Positions 1-8,761 of a stretch of 64,000 nucleotides of DNA are shown here, in pieces. Below the pieces are notes generated by a model. That model did no database searches. It saw only the letters and a program-made list of their open reading frames with translations, and had not been told where the DNA came from. The DNA is from Serratia plymuthica NBRC 102599 (GTDB taxonomy: Bacteria; Pseudomonadota; Gammaproteobacteria; Enterobacterales; Enterobacteriaceae), in NCBI RefSeq assembly GCF_001590925.1, contig NZ_BCTU01000027.1:1-64000 (forward strand), in the 5' to 3' direction. The translations under genes were made by a program, and so were the position numbers. Within the stretch, counting starts at the first letter, position 1; the number at the start of each line of letters is the position of its first letter.

Positions 1-780
1 GTCAGCTGACTCGGCAAACATTTTGACGGATAAAAGCTTCGAGTTCTCTCTACATCCTCTTTTTGTGCTTTAAACCATCGTGATTATGGTTCTATCTTCG
101 TCATAGAACCACATATTACCGAGAATAGACATGTGTTGTATTCCATATGTCGTTGTAAATCCACATAAATAGTGTATCTATTGAATGATGGTGAGTAAAC
201 AACCGAATGCGTAGTTTTTTTGCTCTAAGGGGAGTTTGTTATCTGCTTCTATCAAACCGCGTCCACACTACCCAGAATGTATCCCATCAGTAAACAAGAA
301 CATGCTTTGTAGTTTCTTTATTTATATATTTCAATGTATTGTAACCATTTAAAAAGTACTGCTGCATCATCTCTGTCTGTGAGTTATGACATACGAAAAG
401 TATGCTGGCAATGGCAACATGTAACCCAATGACCCTTCTAAAGAATTTTAGCGTTTGAAGCTCACATCAGCAAACAAATCAGTTTTTAAAGGCCTAATAG
501 CTGATTACGTCTCACATGTGCGTCTACAGCTCTGCTACCAGCCCGTTCTTTCGGCTAATCACAAAATGTAAAAAAAATTTACAAATTACCCTTTCAAGAG
601 GTAATGTTATTGTATATGGGATAAGTCTTGATTGTGATTCATGTAACTAACTGAATTTAAATAGGTTAAATTTTATTACAGTCACAGAGTCTTACGTCAT
701 CTATCCGGAAGGCTTAGAAGATGCTTACAAAAACATAAGCCATTCTAATGGTTATGTTTTATTAACTCTTTGAGACATTT
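1..780. other. AT-rich intergenic region, no gene supported
   Basis: No convincing coding frame, tRNA or repeat is visible in this AT-rich stretch. It precedes hxsD and presumably carries the promoter of the hxs operon. I could not single out a reliable -10/-35 pair. By inference the intact tRNA next to which this island integrated lies to the left of the window. Confidence 0.5.
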
Positions 781-1056
781 ATGTGGAATAAAACGATAAG
801 CAAAACAGCATGTTCTGAATGGGTTTTACGAAACAGTCTTTACTGGATGACTGCCTATACACGGTGGCGATTGGAAGATGACGATGTAAATTGGCATGTC
901 TCTTTTGATACGTGTAGTGAGGAAATACAGTTCGAATTTGAACGGTTGAGAAACGATTTCCAGCTAAGGGAATCTCTTGATAGCCATACGGGAAGAGTTA
1001 GAGCAGCGATTATCAGCAATGTCCTGAAGAGTATTGATGAGAGACTCGCTGGATGA
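781..1056 (+). CDS. hxsD: His-Xaa-Ser system protein HxsD
   Basis: This 91-residue protein of unknown biochemical role is the small partner in His-Xaa-Ser systems. It has no signal peptide or membrane segment, so it is probably cytosolic. The identification rests on its size, its position directly ahead of two radical SAM genes and a His-X-Ser repeat protein, and general resemblance to HxsD. The stop overlaps the hxsB start by four bases (ATGA), so translation is probably coupled. The ribosome-binding site is weak (GAG about eight bases upstream). It may help the radical SAM enzymes recognise the HxsA precursor, but that is inference. Confidence 0.72.
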   Translation: MWNKTISKTACSEWVLRNSLYWMTAYTRWRLEDDDVNWHVSFDTCSEEIQFEFERLRNDFQLRESLDSHTGRVRAAIISNVLKSIDERLAG

Positions 1057-2447
1057 AGCTCATGCCGTTTAACTTCGATAGATTAAATGATGGCAAGGTT
1101 TTCATCAGTAATCTGGCTGGTTTCCACCACTTCATTGAGGTTGCAGAGCTTTTCCAGCTATCACGCAACCAATTTCCGATAGAGCGGAATGTATCGGGTA
1201 GCCTTGAAAGTAAGCTTTTTATTGCTAATGATGACGCAGTTTCACTGGCTTCTTCTGCGTTAAGTTCTGGTTTAGCTAAAAGAATCATGAATGATTTAGC
1301 CATCAGGCCAATCTTCATGATAGTTCCTACACTGAGATGTGATCATACCTGCAAGTATTGTCAGGTTAGCAGAGCAGCAGTTGGAGCAAGTGGCTACGAT
1401 CTTGACCCGAAACTCATACCTGAAATTGTCAGCGCTATAAAGAAATTGGGAACACCGCCATACAAAATCGAAGTTCAGGGGGGAGAACCACTCCTCAGAT
1501 TCGATCTTGTGCAAATGATTTATAACGAATGTCAGGTTTCACTCGGCTCCGAAGCTTTTGAAATGGTGATTGCTACAAGTCTGTCGCTCTTAGATGCTTC
1601 TGTCATCGAGTGGGTGAGAAGTAGGAACATTACTTTCTCTGTATCTCTTGACGGCAATGAACATATCCACAATAAGAATCGAATCTTCCCTGGAGCAAAA
1701 GCTCACTCGAGAGCTATCGCTGGTATGCAACTCATACGTGATGAATTGGGTTCTAATCGTGTTGCTACAGTAACTACCGTAACAAAAGAACTTACCAAAA
1801 ATCCTGTTTCGATAGTGGAGGCTCATTTGGGCTTAGGTCTTACGGATATGTTTATTAGACCTGTCAGCCCATACGGATTTGCCCAAAAGCAAAGCTTTAC
1901 CTTTTCGATGCCGGAGTATTTCGAATTTTACAAAAAGTTGATGGAAGAAGTGTTACTTCAGAATCAGAAGGGCATACCTGTCGTTGAGCATTCGGCTGCT
2001 ATCCATATTAAGAGAATCTTTAATCCTGGCTTCAGTGGCTATGCAGACCTGAAATCGCCAAGCGGAGTGGTTCTGAACTGTATCCTCTTCAATTATGACG
2101 GTAAGGTTTACGGTAGCGACGAAAGCCGTATGCTACAGAAAGTGAATCCCGAAGCAGATTTTAGTGCTGGTAACTTTTCTTCCCTGTCGTTCAGTAATAG
2201 TGAGTTCTACCGGTCGTCATTAACATCTTCATTTAACTTCGCTATGCCTGGTTGTGACACATGTGCCTATCAGCCTTTCTGTGGTGCAGATCCTTGCCAA
2301 AATATCAGTGTTCACGGCGAACCAGTCGGTGACAAGAGCCGGTCTACATTCTGCCAATATCACAAAGGTATGTTCCGTTACCTTCTGAACGAGATATCTC
2401 AGGATGGGCCTATGGCCGAGATGCTTAAAGGATGGGCTTATGTCTGA
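1053..2447 (+). CDS. hxsB: His-Xaa-Ser system radical SAM maturase HxsB
   Basis: This is a 464-residue radical SAM enzyme. The cluster-binding CxxxCxxC motif is Cys96, Cys100 and Cys103. The C-terminal third is Cys-rich (CDTCAYQPFC and following cysteines), as in SPASM-type maturases that bind auxiliary iron-sulfur clusters. Such enzymes usually modify ribosomally made peptides; the substrate here is probably the His-X-Ser repeat of HxsA encoded downstream. The chosen start overlaps the hxsD stop and has GAGAG nine bases upstream; an in-frame ATG nine bases later is the alternative. It overlaps hxsC by eight bases. The chemistry catalysed is not known to me. Confidence 0.88.
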   Translation: MKLMPFNFDRLNDGKVFISNLAGFHHFIEVAELFQLSRNQFPIERNVSGSLESKLFIANDDAVSLASSALSSGLAKRIMNDLAIRPIFMIVPTLRCDHTCKYCQVSRAAVGASGYDLDPKLIPEIVSAIKKLGTPPYKIEVQGGEPLLRFDLVQMIYNECQVSLGSEAFEMVIATSLSLLDASVIEWVRSRNITFSVSLDGNEHIHNKNRIFPGAKAHSRAIAGMQLIRDELGSNRVATVTTVTKELTKNPVSIVEAHLGLGLTDMFIRPVSPYGFAQKQSFTFSMPEYFEFYKKLMEEVLLQNQKGIPVVEHSAAIHIKRIFNPGFSGYADLKSPSGVVLNCILFNYDGKVYGSDESRMLQKVNPEADFSAGNFSSLSFSNSEFYRSSLTSSFNFAMPGCDTCAYQPFCGADPCQNISVHGEPVGDKSRSTFCQYHKGMFRYLLNEISQDGPMAEMLKGWAYV

Positions 2448-3552
2448 GGTGTTGAGAAACGATATTTTCCGGTTTTCGTCTGAATTGCCAGTTCAGCAGG
2501 GATTCTATCGCTTGTGCAAGTTTAAGCCAGAAAACCCCCAGTTCTTCCTCCCAAATTTGCTTGTCACTAAGGCAAAGAGCGATTCACAGCTACCTGCATA
2601 TTTTACTGACAATATTTTAAGCAAAGAGCTTTTCGATTCGATAGAAGATGGTGACATCGGGATCGTCAATAACGGCAACATGCTCAGGGTGATTTTGTCC
2701 CGAAGAGCAAATCATAATACGGTTCTGGTAACTGAAAGGTGCAACAACAGTTGCCTGTTTTGTTCGCAGCCTCCTAAGACTGGAAACGATGATTGGCTAC
2801 TCAGTCAGTCAGCACTTGCCATTGCCTCTTTCTCTTTGAATGGTGTAGTAGGAGTGAGCGGGGGAGAGCCTCTACTGTATGGTGACGATTTCCTGCACTT
2901 TATAGATTTCATCATCGAAAACTCGCCAGGCACTTCTTTGCATGTTTTAACAAATGGTCGGAAGTTTTCAGATGTCAGTTTTACTCGTCAGATGAAAGAA
3001 CGAAGCGATAAGATAAAAATTACTTTTGGTATCCCACTTTATTCTTCAAGGTCATCAGTTCACGACTATCTGGTTGGAAGTGAGGGGGCATTTGATGAGA
3101 CAGTCAGAGGGTTAATCAATGCAGGTAACTCAGGGATCAACATTGAACTGAGAGTCATCCCTACACAGGCTAACTATACAGAACTTGATGACATCGTTGA
3201 GTTCACTGGCCGCGTGTTCTCCAATATAAACCAAATTTCACTGATGGGGCTGGAATCGATTGGATGGGCCCGCAAGAACTGGTCATCAATCTTCGTTGAG
3301 CACGACAGCTATAGCGAGAAAATCCTTTCTGCAGTAGACACTGCTCGCAGGTCAGGAATTCCTCTTACAATCTTTAATTATCCATTGTGCCACCTTCCTA
3401 AAAGAGCTTGGGAATTTGCTACGCAGTCCATTTCCGACTGGAAAAATTACTATCCAAAAGAATGTGATGAATGCACTCAGAAGTCTTCCTGTGCTGGATA
3501 TTTCAGTTCATCAAAAGGCCGTTTTCATCAACCTCCGAGACCTATCAAATGA
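2440..3552 (+). CDS. hxsC: His-Xaa-Ser system radical SAM maturase HxsC
   Basis: This is the second radical SAM enzyme of the operon, 370 residues from the chosen start. The CxxxCxxC motif is Cys101, Cys105 and Cys108, and a C-terminal CDEC...SSC group may hold a further cluster. I chose the ATG at 2440 because AAAGGA lies eight bases upstream; an upstream in-frame ATG at 2404 lies deep inside hxsB. The stop shares bases with the hxsA start (ATGA). Two distinct radical SAM proteins beside one repeat protein is the defining layout of the Hxs family and suggests two sequential or cooperating modifications of HxsA. Confidence 0.88.
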   Translation: MSEVLRNDIFRFSSELPVQQGFYRLCKFKPENPQFFLPNLLVTKAKSDSQLPAYFTDNILSKELFDSIEDGDIGIVNNGNMLRVILSRRANHNTVLVTERCNNSCLFCSQPPKTGNDDWLLSQSALAIASFSLNGVVGVSGGEPLLYGDDFLHFIDFIIENSPGTSLHVLTNGRKFSDVSFTRQMKERSDKIKITFGIPLYSSRSSVHDYLVGSEGAFDETVRGLINAGNSGINIELRVIPTQANYTELDDIVEFTGRVFSNINQISLMGLESIGWARKNWSSIFVEHDSYSEKILSAVDTARRSGIPLTIFNYPLCHLPKRAWEFATQSISDWKNYYPKECDECTQKSSCAGYFSSSKGRFHQPPRPIK

Positions 3553-4181
3553 AAAAATTTAACTTCGCAGCATTACTTCCTGGATTTCTTGCTTTGAATA
3601 ACTCTGTATGGGCTAGTGACTCAGATATAGGCGCAAGTGATATGCCTGCAATGTCTCTCAACGAGCATGATATGGTAATAGCCCCTCTAAACACAGAGGT
3701 GCCATTTTATATAGCGGGTCATCGCAGTCACAGTTCACATCGTAGTCATAGCTCTCATAGATCATCTTCTGGTGGTGGATACTATGGGGGAACCTCTACT
3801 CCCTACTATCCGAAAACTTACAGCATACCAAGCTCTTCTTCCCCTTCCAGTTCAGGGAGCAGTTCTCCATCTTCGTCTGTCCGTTCACTTCGCTCTAATG
3901 ACACTGATACCTCCGCCACTACAAACTCAGCAGGAACCACAGGAGCCAATCGTGCCAGTAATGGGTTGACTTCGGATACAGAAAAACGTAAGCGGTTGAT
4001 CATGCGAGTGCAGTTCGCGTTACTCGATAAGGGGTTCTATAACGGCAATATAGATGGAAGCATGGGACCTGCGACACGAACTGCTATCAAGAATTATAGA
4101 ATTGCAAACGGACTCCCCACACCGGCAAGGGAAACCTTGGATACACAGTTGCTAAATTCATTGAATATATTGGCTCGGTAA
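3549..4181 (+). CDS. hxsA: His-Xaa-Ser repeat protein HxsA, presumed modified product
   Basis: This 210-residue protein has an N-terminal hydrophobic signal-like segment (residues 1-22, ending near VWA). Five consecutive His-X-Ser triplets follow (His58, 61, 64, 67 and 70), then a Gly/Tyr patch, a long Ser/Thr/Pro linker (about 92-145) and a C-terminal peptidoglycan-binding-like domain (about 147-208, ending LNSLNIL). The likely job is a secreted, wall-associated protein whose His/Ser repeats are modified by HxsB and HxsC. I chose the start at 3549 because it overlaps the hxsC stop (ATGA) and gives a signal peptide; a longer frame from 3471 lies within hxsC. Confidence 0.85.
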   Translation: MKKFNFAALLPGFLALNNSVWASDSDIGASDMPAMSLNEHDMVIAPLNTEVPFYIAGHRSHSSHRSHSSHRSSSGGGYYGGTSTPYYPKTYSIPSSSSPSSSGSSSPSSSVRSLRSNDTDTSATTNSAGTTGANRASNGLTSDTEKRKRLIMRVQFALLDKGFYNGNIDGSMGPATRTAIKNYRIANGLPTPARETLDTQLLNSLNILAR

Positions 4182-4248
4182 GACATTTTTATGAACTTGC
4201 ACACTTACGATTTCACTCTTCCACAATAAAAATACAAAAGGCTATATA

Positions 4249-5898
4249 ATGTCAGTGAGTTATAATATTTACAGAATGCCATGGAAGCTCTTGGCTGAGT
4301 TGACTAAGAAAATAACTAAAGAAGGACTTGTTGAGCAAAAAACTATATCGCATAAGGCTTATCAACTTAAGTTTTATTTCTCTGATAAATTAAAAGGGAA
4401 TGAAGTTTGGTGGTGGGAAGTTTTTAGTGATTTTTTTAACGAAAAAAGTGAAAAGCCACATAATATATTTTATTTTGGTCTGCTAATAGGGTTTAAAGAA
4501 AAAGACCCTGAAAATTGTTACCTTATTAGTCTTGGTAAATCGCATTTTTATCTTAGCAAATTTATAGAAGCAGATTTCGGATTAAATGTAGCAATGCGTA
4601 TAGCTAATGATGAGAACATCTTGCTTAAGAAAAGTAGATTCTTTTGTGGAGGCAAGAGTCAGGAGGCGTCATCATATTCAAAATTTGTGCAAGGATCATA
4701 TTTTCCTGGTGAATCAATTGAACATCTTAAAACGAAGGCGAAAGAGACTGATAAGTGGGGAAGTAATAACATTACTTTTTCAGACTCAATCCAACTAAGT
4801 TTAGATGGAGATCCCACTGCATTGGTTGATGTCTTCGACGATATAGATTCGTCTTTAGCAACTAAGGAAATAATTGAATTTCCTAAATCCGAAAAAATAA
4901 CTGACGAATTAAAAATAGAAGAGCTTGATAAGTGTCTTCTGAAATCAATTCTCACAGGTGACGCGAATGTTATTATAGATGAAATTCAGTCTTTTGGTGC
5001 CTCTATTATAATAAATAACGCTTTGACACACTTTAAGTTGCACACAAAAATTGAGGGGAGTAGTAAGTATGATCAATCAGCAAATAAAGTAAATGATATA
5101 AAAATAATAGAGGTAAAGGAATTTTTTGATAAAAACGCCATAAATGATATCAATAAAGTTTATGTTAAAATAACCAATGATGCTAATAATGGTCACACTG
5201 CATCATTGAAAGAAATTCTTAGCATTACTTACACTGAAGGAAGCGAGCACTACTTCCTTAAACGAGGGGATTGGAATAAATTTAATGCTGCTTTTATGAA
5301 ATATCTCTCTAATTCCTTAAAAAATATAACCTTTGAAATTAAAAATGATCTCAAGGAAGTTGAATTCAATACATGGCAATCAATTAAAGCACAGCAAATC
5401 GCCCAGGGTAGTTCTAAAGATAAATTGGAATACAGGGAGTATTGGTTCAATGAGAAGATGGCCAATGAAGAAGGCTATAAGCTATTAGACAGACAGCTTA
5501 CAAAAATCACTTCAATAAGTGAGATAGGTAAAGATTATAATGTCGAAGTTGCAGATCTCTATAAAAATGGGGAGTTAATTGCCGTAAAAATATCTGATAA
5601 ACCTCATGATCTTATTTATAATATTCAGCAGTCTATAACAACCATACAAACTATACAAAGAGGTTCAATAGAATTTAAAAGCTCCATTACCGATGTTGTG
5701 TTATGGATTTCCACTACAAAAAAAATTAAAAATTTAATAGATATTAATTCTATTCAATTTTTATTGGCTATACAAACTTGGAAAGAGATTGTTGAAGGGT
5801 TTAATTTAAATCCAAAAATATATTACTCCCATCACGAAAAACCTAAAACCCCAAAAAAAACACAAAAAGCAAAGAAAAAGACAGGAAAAAAAGCGTAG
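4249..5898 (+). CDS. DUF6119 (TIGR04141-type) family protein
   Basis: This is a 549-residue, very AT-rich gene. The N-terminal pattern (YNIYRMPWKLL) and overall layout resemble the sporadically distributed TIGR04141/DUF6119 family, whose function is unknown. Near the C-terminus, Glu433, Asp436 and Lys447 sit in a strand-turn-strand arrangement (EVADLYKNGELIAVK) that looks like a PD-(D/E)xK nuclease core; this is my reading, not an established fact. The last 25 residues are a Lys-rich tail suited to nucleic acid binding. The gene begins 67 bp after hxsA on the same strand and may be co-transcribed, but its lower GC suggests a separate origin. Confidence 0.6.
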   Translation: MSVSYNIYRMPWKLLAELTKKITKEGLVEQKTISHKAYQLKFYFSDKLKGNEVWWWEVFSDFFNEKSEKPHNIFYFGLLIGFKEKDPENCYLISLGKSHFYLSKFIEADFGLNVAMRIANDENILLKKSRFFCGGKSQEASSYSKFVQGSYFPGESIEHLKTKAKETDKWGSNNITFSDSIQLSLDGDPTALVDVFDDIDSSLATKEIIEFPKSEKITDELKIEELDKCLLKSILTGDANVIIDEIQSFGASIIINNALTHFKLHTKIEGSSKYDQSANKVNDIKIIEVKEFFDKNAINDINKVYVKITNDANNGHTASLKEILSITYTEGSEHYFLKRGDWNKFNAAFMKYLSNSLKNITFEIKNDLKEVEFNTWQSIKAQQIAQGSSKDKLEYREYWFNEKMANEEGYKLLDRQLTKITSISEIGKDYNVEVADLYKNGELIAVKISDKPHDLIYNIQQSITTIQTIQRGSIEFKSSITDVVLWISTTKKIKNLIDINSIQFLLAIQTWKEIVEGFNLNPKIYYSHHEKPKTPKKTQKAKKKTGKKA

Positions 5899-6196
5899 GT
5901 TCAAAACTTATTTGTCAGATACTCAGGGGGGGCATTGTAAGTGCTATTTTCTTTAACTATTTATAATAGTTACATACCTATATAAAGAAATATTAAAAGT
6001 TAATGTAATAATTGAGTGCAATGTTTAACTTTTCATATCTGACCATTGCTCTATGTAAAAATACTCTGGTATAGTGTAATAGTGATAGAGTTGAATATTT
6101 ATGATAAGTTAATTCCTTGTCACCTCCGCTTCTATGAAGTTCAGATCTTGACATCTTGTTAAGATTAGCTTTTATTTTTCATCAAAAGGAAATGCT

Positions 6197-7042
6197 ATGA
6201 CAAAAATAGTAAGTTTCATTAATTTAAAAGGTGGTGTGGGTAAAACTACAACATCGGTGAATATTTCGGCCGTTCTTGCAAAGAAGGGATATAAGGTATT
6301 GGTCATTGATTTAGATCCCCAAACGAATGCTACCGTTTCTTTAGTCGATCAAAATAAATGGCAAGAGGTTCATGATGCAGGACAAACGTTATATCATCTT
6401 TTCAATGATCGATTGAATGGCACAAATGATTTTGATATTGATACGGCAATATTAAAAAACGTTGGTGGGGTTAAAGGATTAGACCTTTTACCATCCAGCA
6501 TACACTTCGTTGAAATACAGGATAACATACCTGATATGGATACTAAAGCATATGTTAGTCACGTTGATGTGCTTGGTAATACAATTGAACCCATAAAAGA
6601 AGAATACGATTACATTATAATTGATTGCCCTCCTAACTTGGGTGCAATTACATTAAATGGGATATCTATTAGTGATTTTTATATAGTCCCGACAGTTCCT
6701 GATATCTTGTCTAAAATCGGTATTAGTTTAATCCTTAACCGGATAGATAATTTTGTCTCTAAAAAAACCGCTTGTAAAATTGTGCTTGGTGGTATTATTT
6801 TCACTAAAGTTGATTACCGAACTAACTTGCATAAATCTACAATGCAGGAATTGAGATCTGGTAAATTGGGTAACAGTGTATTTGATAATGAATTCCCACA
6901 AAGAATCTCAGTTGCAGAAGCACCTACTGACTCCAGACCGTTTATAACTTCAGCTATTGCTCAGAAAAAACAGGACTTTTATGAGACAAAAGCAATTATT
7001 GAAGCAATAACGAATGAATTTATCGAATGTGTTGAGGATTGA
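6197..7042 (+). CDS. ParA/MinD-family ATPase
   Basis: This 281-residue ATPase has the deviant Walker A motif KGGVGKTT (residues 11-18). It also has a Walker A' (VLVIDLDPQ) and a Walker B strand ending IIIDCPPN. ParA proteins bind DNA or membranes in an ATP-dependent way and position plasmids, chromosomes or protein complexes. There is no HTH domain, so it is a short, type Ib-like form. A good ribosome-binding site (AAAGGA) precedes the start. The 298 bp upstream is non-coding and AT-rich. The partner is the small gene immediately downstream. This may be a partition pair from an integrative element or part of a defence cassette; the sequence does not decide. Confidence 0.85.
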   Translation: MTKIVSFINLKGGVGKTTTSVNISAVLAKKGYKVLVIDLDPQTNATVSLVDQNKWQEVHDAGQTLYHLFNDRLNGTNDFDIDTAILKNVGGVKGLDLLPSSIHFVEIQDNIPDMDTKAYVSHVDVLGNTIEPIKEEYDYIIIDCPPNLGAITLNGISISDFYIVPTVPDILSKIGISLILNRIDNFVSKKTACKIVLGGIIFTKVDYRTNLHKSTMQELRSGKLGNSVFDNEFPQRISVAEAPTDSRPFITSAIAQKKQDFYETKAIIEAITNEFIECVED

Positions 7043-7044
7043 AT

Positions 7045-7434
7045 ATGGCTCAAATTTCTAAAAAAGATATTATAGCTTTTAGCCGGGTTCTTTCTGAACT
7101 TGCCGATTATATTGGTAGAGAACCTGAAGTTCTTTTAGATCTTTTAGCTAAAAGAAATGCTGATAAGCGTCTACAAAATACATCCTTAAAGAAAAATGAA
7201 TTACAAAAAATAAGTGAAAAAGCTGAATTAATAAACTTGTTTGATGATTTTAAAGGAAAAAGCAAAGAGGCTATTTTTGAAATTTTAACTGAATTTTCAA
7301 AGGATGATTTATTGTTTTTAATTAAAAAATTCAATTTGGGGTATACTAGATTCAAATCACAGGAGACAATAGCTGATTATATTGCAGATATAATTAGTAA
7401 GCGGAACACTGATGTTTTTATCAACCAAAAATGA
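7045..7434 (+). CDS. Hypothetical small protein downstream of ParA
   Basis: This 129-residue, charged, Lys-rich and predicted helical protein is not one I recognise. It starts three bases after the ParA stop, with GAGG seven bases upstream of the ATG, so the two genes are translationally linked. A TTG at 7039 is a weaker alternative start. By position it could be the ParB-like or adaptor partner of the ATPase, but no ParB motif is visible. Confidence 0.7.
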   Translation: MAQISKKDIIAFSRVLSELADYIGREPEVLLDLLAKRNADKRLQNTSLKKNELQKISEKAELINLFDDFKGKSKEAIFEILTEFSKDDLLFLIKKFNLGYTRFKSQETIADYIADIISKRNTDVFINQK

Positions 7435-7439
7435 TGATG

Positions 7440-7464
7440 CCCTCCTCTTTTTTAAAGAGGAGGG
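7440..7464. terminator. Hairpin between convergent genes
   Basis: A perfect 11-bp stem (CCCTCCTCTTT / AAAGAGGAGGG) with a three-base loop lies just after the ParA-partner gene. It is 150 bp before the end of the convergent Beta-family gene. No long T-tract follows on the plus strand, so termination is likely but not certain. Confidence 0.5.
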
Positions 7465-7614
7465 GTGAGAATAAATTCATCATCTCGTTTCAATCAAACC
7501 CAATAAATATAAAATCATTAGTGCCAAGCATTAATCTACTTGATTTGTTAGCTAGTCAGGAATATCCGGTAAATTAATTAAAAATACCCACAAAGTTAAC
7601 ATGGATATTTATTT

Positions 7615-8748
7615 TTAATTTTGATGCTCTCTTTGATTCTGGATAATTAATTCGAACTCTCTAATTTCTGCCACAACATGAGTCATATGATGAGTTGTAT
7701 CAATGGATACCCAATTCGTCGTATTACCGATAAATTCTTCAAGGGCGCATTCGTTAATTTTTTTGTCACCCCAACTAAATTTAGTTCCTTTATAATGTGG
7801 GGACGCAACTAAGATTTTGCTCAAATCTTGCATTTGAGCTCCCTTTTTACCGGTGGCTCGAGAGTAACCTCTTACAACGAAAAGACTGTCATCTATAGTG
7901 TATCTAATCTTACCGTTAGTATCAGGTGCAATGATATCATCCCCAATGGAAGGATTTACAATACCATAGTCGCCAAATATTAAATTCAATTCAGGATGGA
8001 ATTTTTTGAATGCTTTCCATACCTTAACTTCCTTACGGATTACGATACCTTCTGAATTGTGAGTGGGAACCATCCCATTAATGTCACTTGTTATAGAACT
8101 TCCAACAATTGATATGAATTTAAAATTATATTTATTCAATGCATCTAAGGCTCTTTGCACTTTTTCATTTAAATCAACAATTGATACTTTTGTTATATCC
8201 TCGAAATCTATTACTACTGAGCAATTTTCTGGCATTGCACCCAGAGAGGCCAGGATGTCATCTATTGTTTCAAAGAATGGATCTTCTTCTATCATATCTT
8301 CAAAAGCAAATGAGTTTAGCCGAATTATAAAATTAGTTTGGCTTGCTCCTAATTGCTGCAAAGTAGTTGCATACTCATCATCTTCCCATCGGTCATAACC
8401 GACAACAGGGATGACATTACACCCAGTATTACTTAGGGCGCTAATAATGTGACTTAAAATATGTTCGCCCGACTCAAGCGAAGAATTAGGCGGCCATCTG
8501 CTTATGTCTATTCCCATCGGGAATTTTTGCATTTTTTCTGATAATTTTTTAATGCTGTTATTGAGAAAGAATTCAACAGGGTTTCCGATGCTAGAATATT
8601 TTTTTGCTAACTTTTGCTTTTTAGAAAGATATGGTATTTCAAAGATTGGAAGCATATCCTTCATTACTTGAGGATAAGGGAGCATAGACTCGATGGCATC
8701 TAACTCGCCTTTCTTAGCTTTTAAAATCGGCATATATTTAGGATACAT
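7615..8748 (-). CDS. Beta family protein (PF14350-like)
   Basis: This 377-residue protein has no signal peptide. Its opening (YPKYMPILKAKKGELDAI) and overall pattern match what I know of the Beta protein family, named after a phage T4 protein and without a defined biochemical role. It is the last gene of a three-gene minus-strand operon: only 13 bp separate it from the antitoxin/peptidase gene upstream, and GAGG precedes its ATG. In this position it probably depends on, or is controlled by, the toxin-antitoxin module. Family members often sit with HTH/ImmA genes in phage-defence neighbourhoods; a role in defence here is inference. Confidence 0.68.
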   Translation of the reverse strand: MYPKYMPILKAKKGELDAIESMLPYPQVMKDMLPIFEIPYLSKKQKLAKKYSSIGNPVEFFLNNSIKKLSEKMQKFPMGIDISRWPPNSSLESGEHILSHIISALSNTGCNVIPVVGYDRWEDDEYATTLQQLGASQTNFIIRLNSFAFEDMIEEDPFFETIDDILASLGAMPENCSVVIDFEDITKVSIVDLNEKVQRALDALNKYNFKFISIVGSSITSDINGMVPTHNSEGIVIRKEVKVWKAFKKFHPELNLIFGDYGIVNPSIGDDIIAPDTNGKIRYTIDDSLFVVRGYSRATGKKGAQMQDLSKILVASPHYKGTKFSWGDKKINECALEEFIGNTTNWVSIDTTHHMTHVVAEIREFELIIQNQREHQN

Positions 8749-8761
8749 ATAGACACCTCGT

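Noticed and set aside
3715-3770. Short direct repeats that could suggest a CRISPR or microsatellite
   Set aside because: The repeats are the codons of the His-X-Ser triplets in hxsA; unit length and lack of spacers exclude CRISPR.
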